Below, one piece after another: positions 58,328 through 64,000 of a DNA stretch of 64,000 nt. Every line of letters begins with the position of its first letter. Positions within the stretch are counted from its first letter, which is position 1. Location: contig CM027381.1 in the NCBI GenBank assembly GCA_015680905.1, positions 91,723,501 through 91,787,500 of the forward strand, in the 5' to 3' direction. The stretch comes from Coptis chinensis. Taxonomy: Eukaryota; Streptophyta; Magnoliopsida; Ranunculales; Ranunculaceae. A program made the translations under genes and the position numbers. The notes under the pieces were generated by a model. It searched no databases, was not told where the DNA came from, and worked only from the letters and a program-made list of their open reading frames with translations.

Positions 58328-58730
58328 CTTTATCATTGGCATGCATAAATAATCAAAGGTAAAAACATAGGAGCAATTAAGTTGGATTGTTCATTCAACA
58401 TTTAAACGTTAATTCAACATTAACACGGCGTCTACCTGATGAACATAGTTCCTTATGCTTGAAACGTTCTTGTTCATCAGCCCTAAGTTTCTTTTGACGT
58501 TGATAGTAAGCACGACTTCATTCACGGCTTCGTACGCATTCGAGGGCTCGTTGTTCATCTGTCATTCGCCGTCTTCTATCTTGCTTACGAAGACGATCAC
58601 GCTCTCTGACCAAGGAAAGCTGTTCTTCAGACATGTATTGGCGTCGGTTTCTTTCTCGTTGTTGATGATCCCGACAAACATGAGTTGTGTCACTAATTAC
58701 AGTAGACTCCGGTAGGGAAGAGTCGTCCAT

Positions 58731-59515
58731 GATCAAAGCCTTGAAATAATTGGTGGGCAAGAGAATGCATCCAATTAGAATTAAGAACTGTTAAAAAAAA
58801 AAAAAACATTTACTGCATAGAAGGTGATAAATCTAGAACGATAAATCAAGTAATTCAAAACAATTTATTATGTAAATGTTAGTTTGGCTGAATCTTTCAG
58901 TCGATATATATGGTATACAATGCGATTGGGATGTTTCAATCCTGATGTCGGTTTAACATCGTGTGTCATCCTCTGTCCTCATTACGATCACCAGTATGGG
59001 TAATGATAAGTTTCAATGAAGAAGGTGGAAGAGATGAGAAGAATTAATAACAATTAATCGAAAAAAAATGTCACGAACTCTAATTTGAAATGACGATAAC
59101 TAAAAATCAGGCCAAATGAGATTTCAAGCCTTGTCGTATTTCTATGTTTAAGGAACAACATCTTCAAAGTTAAAATTATACAAATACAAAAAATATTTAT
59201 ATCTATTAATAACTTCAAGGTACCTCTTTGGGGTTTAGCTAATTAGCATTTTCTCGGTACATCAAAAGATTGCCGATCCTGATTTCCAGAGTCTTGATTG
59301 ATTTCTTACTTATGATATGGTATTATGGTATTATATAACAAGAGAAACACTTATTCGTCACAGATCACAGATGATTAAGGATTTTTTTTTTTTTTTTAAC
59401 ATATATAGAGGTGGCGGAGAGAAAGGGTGGGTGAGTTTGAAGCTTGAGAAGTGAGCGAAAATGGAGAGATCGAGAGAGTGAAGAAAAATCAAGAATTGCT
59501 GAGAAGTTCAGTTAA
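58731..59515 (-). other. Helitron helicase 5' region
   Basis: Upstream of the start codon (58730) the minus strand has A/T-rich leader sequence and a TATA-like CTCTATATATG at about 59400-59409. No other gene was recognised. The distance from the TATA to the ATG leaves room for a 5' UTR intron. Confidence 0.35.
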
Positions 59516-59518
59516 GTG

Positions 59519-59781
59519 AATGAAATGACCAAAATGCCCCTACGTCCAAACACATTCACTATTCACTCGACTCCTCGTTATACCTACTGTGCACGTGGTA
59601 CCCACGTGGGATCCACAAACTTTTTTAATTTTTTTTTAACTTCTAAACGTTAAATTACTATTTTGCCCCTAAAAAGTTAAAAAATAATAATAAAATATGA
59701 AATTACCAAAATGCCCCTACGTCCACGCACATTCACTATTTACTCGACCCCTCGTTTTTCTATATATATATATATTAAAGA
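59519..59781 (-). promoter_or_regulatory. Helitron 5' terminal region with G-boxes and direct repeats
   Basis: The block ACCAAAATGCCCCTACGTCC followed by ACATTCACTATT and ACTCGA occurs at about 59525-59575 and again at 59703-59755. Two CACGTG G-boxes lie at 59592-59597 and 59603-59608 in GCACGTGGTACCCACGTGGG. The end next to host DNA is an AT run (59759-59777), which on the minus strand gives a Helitron-like TC-TTTAATATA start. G-boxes bind bZIP and bHLH factors in plants, so light or stress control of this copy's promoter is conceivable. That is inference. Confidence 0.5.
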
Positions 59782-59784
59782 TTT

Positions 59785-60400
59785 CGATTCACTTTGCTTC
59801 CTTTTGTGGGAAATCAAAAAGTTGTAATAATTTTAAGAAATGTTTACAGGTTTTAAACGTGGTTTTCCAATTTACTGTTGCTATAATTGATATCTGCAGA
59901 AATCACAGTATATCTTGCTCGATAAACCTTTCTTTTTACCCCTAAATATTTTTTCCAGGGTTTTACTAGCTTCATTGAGCCAACTCCCAAGCATTCTCCG
60001 CATCTTGGCAATAGTATCAAAACACACGAGTTATTAACTAATTAATTACAACTTACAATTAGTACCATCGATGTAAGAATTACTTTTGATGCATTGCCAT
60101 TACTTGTCAAAATTGATACTTTCAATAGAAATTTGGTTTGCTGATACAACATAAATGTAATATTAAGAAACTAAATATTTTGAAAGTGTTAGTTGTTACA
60201 AGAAGGAAGAGCAAGAGCAAGAGCTCCATCTCATCATTATAATTTGTTATTGTTGGTCAAGTTTCATTTTTTTCTTATTTACATCGTACTCTAAAATACT
60301 ATTAAACCAGTTACCCCCACGGCCCCACCCCCCAATCTACATTTACTTTTAGAACAAATGTCTCAACCATCATTAGTTTAGGTGTCATCTTTCGTCATTT
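59785..60400. other. AT-rich flank of the Helitron
   Basis: No gene was recognised. The sequence is AT-rich with a G-poor stretch around 60300-60350 (CCCCACGGCCCCACCCCCC). Confidence 0.4.
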
Positions 60401-60407
60401 TTTTTCG

Positions 60408-60467
60408 AGATAATAGTAATAATAATAATATAATAATAATAATAATATAATAATAATAATAATAGTA
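60408..60467. repeat. (TAA)n microsatellite
   Basis: A run of TAA trinucleotides with a few TA interruptions. Confidence 0.95.
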
Positions 60468-60585
60468 GTCATGTAGCTGCTTATAAATCTTACCTCCACC
60501 GGCTCCACGTCCCACATTTTTTTGTGACTCCACCACAAGCTTTGAGCAATTTGCTTGGAAAGCAGCATTGTTAGCACTTCGGACA

Positions 60586-60724
60586 ATGGGGTGCAGCTCA
60601 TTTGACATGCCCGAGACCGAACTCAAGAAAGGTTTGTGGTCACCTCAAGAAGATGAAACACTTAGGAATTACATGTTCCAGAACGGTCATGGCTGCTGCT
60701 GGAAGTGCCTCCCCGTCAAGGCTG
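60586..60724 (+). pseudogene. First exon of an R2R3-MYB gene
   Basis: From ATG at 60586 the frame reads MGCSSFDMPETELKKGLWSP, then QEDETLRNYM and NGHGCCWKCLPVKAG, ending at a GT donor (60725) in the usual phase of MYB exon 1. It is the start of the R2 repeat, with the first two regularly spaced Trp. The family has one Cys before the second Trp; here a GCTGCTGCT run gives two, so the exon is 139 nt instead of the expected 136. A search of the next 500 bp for exon 2 (the LQRxGKSCRLRW segment) found nothing; an LTR begins about 200 bp later. It is probably a truncated gene or captured exon. Confidence 0.82.
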
Positions 60725-60936
60725 GTGAGTGTAAATATTCTTGTCGTCGAACATCATTATTATTCATGCGTGACATGTGAAGTTCAAGTGAAAAGTACAC
60801 TGCTGGAACACCTTGCCGTCTGCCCAAAACGTCCTTAATTAGATTACCAAAGATCAACTGGTCAAGTGGACACACGCCGAAACACTACATTTCAGTAGTT
60901 TTCTTTCTCGAACGCTGTAGTAGCCATATTTAGGGA

Positions 60937-61211
60937 TGTATCACATAGGTATTGGGCCAAGAGATAAGGCCCAGACCATAGTATGTATTGGGTCCAGAAA
61001 ATGGGCCCAGGACCAAACTATACCCCATGAGTAACCCTAAGAGAGGGATATAAAAAGGAAGAGGGAGGAGAGAGGAGAGGAGGAGGGGGTGGAGGTGAAC
61101 TACGGCGGCTTGATCCCGAAAGGGTACGTAGGCAACCTAATTGGTGCAGCCGATCCAAAAGAGAGCGGGAGTATGAGTGAATTGTGATGTCGCGGTAATT
61201 GGGGTGCGACA
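60937..61211 (+). mobile_element. LTR of a second Ty3/gypsy-type element, 5' end
   Basis: A promoter-like LTR segment includes GGATATAAAAAGG (TATA near 61048) and a purine-rich leader. It ends GGGTGCGACA two bases before TGGCGCCGTCTGTGGGGA. The start is uncertain: TGTATCACAT at 60937 or TGTAGTAGCC at about 60920. No matching 3' LTR is in the window and no gag or pol was seen downstream; captured gene fragments follow instead. Target duplication could not be tested. Confidence 0.7.
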
Positions 61212-61213
61212 AA

Positions 61214-61231
61214 TGGCGCCGTCTGTGGGGA
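61214..61231 (+). other. Primer-binding site of the second element
   Basis: TGGCGCCGTCTGTGGGGA directly follows the LTR. A solo LTR would not carry this site, so the DNA to the right is interior sequence of an LTR element. The 15-base core is identical to the Tat element's site at 15994. Confidence 0.85.
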
Positions 61232-61356
61232 GCGATTAGTAAAATAGCTGTTCATCCAGAGACTCGAAGATCGTTACACCCACCAGCTTAACAAGGAAAA
61301 ATCAATTTGTACTGTAACCAAAACCAAAACAGTGAAGATGGATACCAAAACACACA

Positions 61357-62450
61357 ATGGCGGCAATGCACAGTTTTCACTTCCTCAAACCTTATTCCTA
61401 TTTTCCAATCACTCCATCTTCTTTATCCCCAAAATACCCCTATTATTTCCCTCAAATTCCTCTTCGGAAATTCTCATCATCCACTCCTCTTATTTTCTGC
61501 TCCAAATCCGAACCAATTCTCCAGGATTCGAAAGAAAGTTCAGCATCAATAGTAGGAGACTTACTTGATTACCTCAACGAGTCTTGGACTCATTTTCACG
61601 CTACTGCGGAAGCAAAACGCCAATTAATAGCTGCGGGGTTTCATTTGTTAAAGGAGAATGATGCCTGGGATTTAAAGCCCGCCAAAGGCGATACTTTTAC
61701 CGGGAATATGTCTTCTTTGGTTGCTTTTGCCATTGGACAAAAGTACAAGGCGGGTAGTGGTTTTCATGTGATTGCTGCACACACAGATAGTCCGTGTTTG
61801 AAATTGAAACTGAAATTCTGCGAAGTCGAACTCCTGACCTTGGTCAGCCTCTCGCGTGTTATTTTTACAACTCTACCAAAGTCTGCGTAGTTGAAATCTG
61901 GATATCATATGGTGAATGTACAGACTTATGGAGGTGGTTTATGGCATACATGGTCTGATAGGGATTTAAGCGTTGCAGGACGTGTTATTTTGAAAGCTAG
62001 TGATGGGTCGTTTATTCACAAGCTTGTCAAAGTGAAAAGACCTCTACTACGTGTACCTACATTGGCAATTCATCTTGATCGGTTTTGTCAGATGAACTGG
62101 GTTGCAGCGTTGATGAGATCACGAGTGTCGAGTTGAATGTTTGTGACACTCAGCCAAGCTGCCTTGGAGGGGTTAATGCTGAATTTATATTTTCTGGAAG
62201 GCTAGATAATCTTCGCCTCAAGTTATTGTCTTGTTGAAAGCTCTTGTTGGTTCATGTGAATTTCACGGAGACTTGGCAAGTGAACATGCTATTCGGATGG
62301 TTGCTTTGTTTGACAATGAAGAGGTGGGGTCGATTCGGTACAAAGGAGCGGGTGCACCTACAATGTTTCAGGCCATGAGAAGAATAGTTGATTGCTTGTC
62401 TCAGGAGTATGTGCGTGAGAATGCCTTTGAGCGTGCAATTCGTCAATCGA
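61357..62450 (+). pseudogene. Aspartyl aminopeptidase (M18) retro-fragment
   Basis: An ATG at 61357 opens a frame whose first 50 residues look like a plastid transit peptide (Ser/Pro/Phe-rich). The M18 domain follows: DLLDYLNESWTHFHATAEAK, FTGNMSSLVAFAIGQKY and HVIAAHTDSPCLKLK, whose His is a metal ligand. After an 81-bp insertion (61816-61896) come VNVQTYGGGLWHTW, DRDLSVAGRV and PTLAIHLDR. A segment is then deleted, and VELNVCDTQPSCLGGVNAEF, ALFDNEEVGS and PTMFQAMRR follow in other frames, ending near AFERAIRQS (about 62449). Homologues are about 480-550 aa and remove N-terminal Asp/Glu; the last third is missing. About 330 homologous residues run without an intron, although from memory the host gene has many, so this is a processed copy. 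Confidence 0.88.
61816..61896 (-). mobile_element. tRNA-like/SINE fragment inside the aminopeptidase copy
   Basis: The 81-bp insertion separates two conserved aminopeptidase blocks. On the minus strand it has a box-A-like TGGTAGAGTTG (61868-61878) and a box-B-like AGGAGTTCGAC (61825-61835) about 33 nt apart, tRNA-like spacing. Flanks TGAAATTCTG (61811-61820) and TGAAATCTGG (61892-61901) may be a worn target duplication. It adds 27 codons including a stop. It differs from the SINE at 11448. Confidence 0.55.
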
Positions 62451-62789
62451 TGCGCTATGCTGCTCGAGTTGGCTTCTACCTTTGTTTGGCGTCTATTCGA
62501 GTTGGAGCTGCTGGATCTGATGATATATTATTAAAAAGATTTAGTGTTCAAAGATACATTAGTAATTATACAAGGGGCTTTAATCGGATCTATGATATTG
62601 GGATTAAAAGGGTGTGTCGATCGTTGGCTTCAACTATGGTCCTTTCACTACTTCCTGTTCCTGTTACTACCTTGGACTTAGCTTGGAAGTTGGAACCATA
62701 TACTCTGTTACTTTATCTATAATGAAGAAAGATCATGTTCTAGCATTTCTTAGTATCATCACTTGCAGACAGGAGTGTTCTATCTACTC
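62451..62789 (+). other. Junction segment between two captured fragments
   Basis: About 340 bp between the end of aminopeptidase similarity and the start of MCTP similarity. The open frame continues to 62722 but the protein (RYISNYTRGFNRIYDIG) matches nothing I know. It could be a third captured fragment or diverged aminopeptidase tail. Confidence 0.35.
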
Positions 62790-63893
62790 AGAGGCAACAA
62801 AGAGTGGTTCTAGTAGTCCTAAGTGGGATCAAATGTTTGCCTTCTCCAAAGATTGTATATAGTCTTCAGTGGTAGAAATATTTGTGAAGGAAAATAATAA
62901 GGATGATTTCTTGGGTCGAGTTTGGTATGATTTGGCGAGGTGCGGCGTGTTCCATCGATAGTCGGTTAGCTCCACAATGGTACAGAATGGAAGATAGGAG
63001 AGGGGATAAATCAAAAGGGGGAGAAGTGATGGCTTCAATCTGGTTTGGTACTCAAGCTGATGAGGCATTTGCAGAAGCATGGCACTCAAAGGCGGCTAGT
63101 GTGCATTTGGATAGTCTTTGTTCGATTAAGTCTAAGGTTTATCTATCCCCAAAATTGTGGTGTCTCGAAGTTTCAATTATCGGCTTCAAGACCTAGTGCA
63201 TGGGGAGAAAAGGGGGGGTTGATGCGATTTCGAGATTATGGCCAAAGCCCAAGTGGGGAATCGGTGTTAAGGACTAGAGTTGCTCCCGTCCACAGCAAAT
63301 AGAGGCCTATCAAATCCCTTTTGGAATGAGGACATGATGTTTGTCGTTTTGAGCCTTTCGAAGATTATCGATGGTATCTGTCGAGGATCGTTTGGCTTTT
63401 TGTCGAGATGAGGTTTTGGGTGGGATACATGTACTGTTAATGCAATAGAACGACGTTTGGATAACAAGCCCGTGGTCTCAAAGTGGTTTAGTCTTGATAT
63501 GAACAATAACTTCAATGAGTCAAAAGTGTCTAACAGGTTTGGTTCTAGGATTCATCTTCGTCTCTCACTTGATGGAGATTACCATGTTTTGGATGAGACC
63601 ATGATGTACTGCAAAACAGCTCTGGAAACCGCATGTTGGTGTGCTTGAGATGGGTGTACTGGGAGCAACCGGACTAATGCCAATGAAGATCAAGGAGGGA
63701 AAAGGAAGCCAACCGATGCATCTTGCATTGCAAAGTATGGTCGAAATGGGTTCGCGACTTGTATAGTGATCGACAGTTTGGTGCCGAAATGGAATGAACA
63801 GTATACATGGGAGGTGTTTGATCCCTGCACTGTCGTGACAGTTGGAGTGTTTGACAATTGTCACTTAGAGAAAAACACTACAGTGGGGGTGAG
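62790..63893 (+). pseudogene. MCTP (multiple C2, transmembrane) retro-fragment
   Basis: In order: SSPKWDQMFAFSKDCI, KDDFLGRVWYDLA (end of one C2 domain), LAPQWYRMEDRRGDKSKGGE, ASIWFGTQADEAFAEAWHSK, IKSKVYLSPKLW (start of the next C2), a frameshift, RFGSRIHLRLSLDG, KQLWKPHVGVLEMGVLGA, and PKWNEQYTWEVFDP followed by TVGVFDNCHLE near 63860. This is the middle C2 tandem of plant MCTP/FTIP/QUIRKY proteins, which tether ER to plasma membrane at plasmodesmata and bind lipid and calcium. Neither the first C2 nor the C-terminal membrane anchor is present. Stops and frameshifts are frequent. Plant MCTP genes are usually intronless, so lack of introns here is not diagnostic. Confidence 0.87.
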
Positions 63894-63904
63894 AGAGGCT
63901 GTTC

Positions 63905-64000
63905 ACTAAGGATCTGGAAATTGATCAGTTACAGGCTGAGCTGGCAACAACTTCAAAGGGTCATGACATTCTTCGATGTGAAGTCCAAGCTGCACTAGAT
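63905..64000 (+). pseudogene. Coiled-coil fragment, possibly kinesin-like, cut by window end
   Basis: Immediately after MCTP similarity a 32-codon frame reads KDLEIDQLQAELATTSKG, then HDILRCEVQAALD, a heptad-rich coiled coil as in plant kinesin or myosin-like tails. It runs into the window edge. It is in the same orientation as the two fragments before it. The identity is a guess; the coiled-coil character is clear. Confidence 0.4.

Larger units (their letters stand above)
50325..58730 (-). pseudogene. Helitron Rep/Pif1 helicase, broken and interrupted
   Basis: Exon 1 (58730 to about 58437) is the charged N-terminus (RRQYMSEEQLSL, RRRMTDEQRALE) with an in-frame TGA near 58518. Two duplicated 66-nt exons follow (58262-58327, and one split by the hAT element), then exons 54366-54513 and 54094-54216. 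From about 54010 comes the Helitron N-terminal domain: a Cys/His motif (CHHCGAKLF), then FRENIRSYNHVFSFTSMG, HPYGNFGWD and exon 52793-52976. The Rep part (52680-52262) has FITMTCNPNW and the HUH motif GLPHAHILLI. A deletion near 52260 then removes the segment with the catalytic Tyr. The helicase (52200-50325) has Walker A GPGGTGKT, Walker B IIWDEATM, GGDFRQTLP and [10 protein letters not shown], with frameshifts near 51940, 50660 and 50550. It would nick, unwind and replicate the Helitron. Confidence 0.9.
44848..59781 (-). mobile_element. Defective autonomous-type Helitron
   Basis: The minus strand carries, in order from high to low coordinate, a Rep/Pif1 helicase gene (58730-50325) and an RPA1-like gene (47411-44848), the gene set of plant autonomous Helitrons. 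A plausible 5' end is the TC on the minus strand at 59781-59780, preceded by A and followed by TTTAATATATATA. The upstream region has short direct repeats and G-boxes. The 3' CTRR end with its hairpin was not identified, so the lower limit is only the RPA stop codon. The rolling-circle transposase is inactivated by deletion, stops and a nested hAT insertion. The borders are uncertain; the coding identity is not. Confidence 0.8.

Noticed and set aside
53998..59781. The hAT transposase region as part of the Helitron's own gene content
   Set aside because: The perfect 8-bp duplication and terminal inverted repeats at 54661 and 58115 show a later nested insertion.
61868..61878. Functional tRNA gene on the minus strand
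   Set aside because: Box-like motifs exist, but no acceptor or anticodon stems could be drawn; a SINE or tRNA relic is more likely.

Overview
This is a nuclear segment from a flowering plant, probably a eudicot. Coding sequence is AT-rich and split by GT..AG introns. The recognisable proteins are plant families: CWF19L2 splicing factor, CDKB-type kinase, CIPK, PPR-DYW, R2R3-MYB and MCTP. The mobile elements are also plant types: a Tat-clade Ty3/gypsy element, a Helitron with an RPA1-like gene, hAT and Harbinger-like elements, and tRNA-derived SINEs. Nothing I could see fixes the species. There is no sign of prokaryotic DNA, CRISPR or operons.

Left part (1-15.4 kb) holds the only intact-looking genes. 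Two exons of a CDKB2-like kinase lie on the minus strand (1.7-2.0 kb) with a frameshift. A 0.95-kb array of small palindromes follows, then a hAT-type MITE with a perfect 8-bp target duplication just upstream of a complete seven-exon CWF19L2 gene (4876-12257, 678 aa). Its introns carry retroposon debris and a SINE with a perfect 14-bp duplication. Next is an intronless 678-aa multi-pass membrane protein of unknown function (13237-15273).

15.4-28.0 kb is one 12.6-kb Ty3/gypsy element with both LTRs and a 5-bp target duplication. Its order is gag, protease, RT, RNase H, second RNase H, integrase, then a 5.7-kb 3' region with tandem repeats and at least two related antisense reading blocks. All coding parts are broken and the RT active site is mutated.

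28-44.8 kb is gene-poor and repeat-rich. It has nested MITEs, a 34-bp-arm palindrome, a 419-bp tandem duplication, a 2.2-kb array of ~55-bp monomers, and fragments of PPR-DYW and CIPK genes.

44.8-59.8 kb is a defective autonomous-type Helitron on the minus strand. It has an RPA1-like gene and a Rep/Pif1-helicase gene that lost the segment after the HUH motif. A 3.46-kb hAT element with a perfect 8-bp duplication sits inside one of its exons.

59.8-64 kb has a lone R2R3-MYB first exon, then an LTR plus primer-binding site followed directly by same-strand fragments of aspartyl aminopeptidase, MCTP and a coiled-coil protein. The aminopeptidase part has no introns. The arrangement suggests an LTR retrotransposon that captured host transcripts, and it runs off the end of the window. 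This is the most unusual structure here, together with the antisense genes of the Tat element and the exon duplication in the Helitron.
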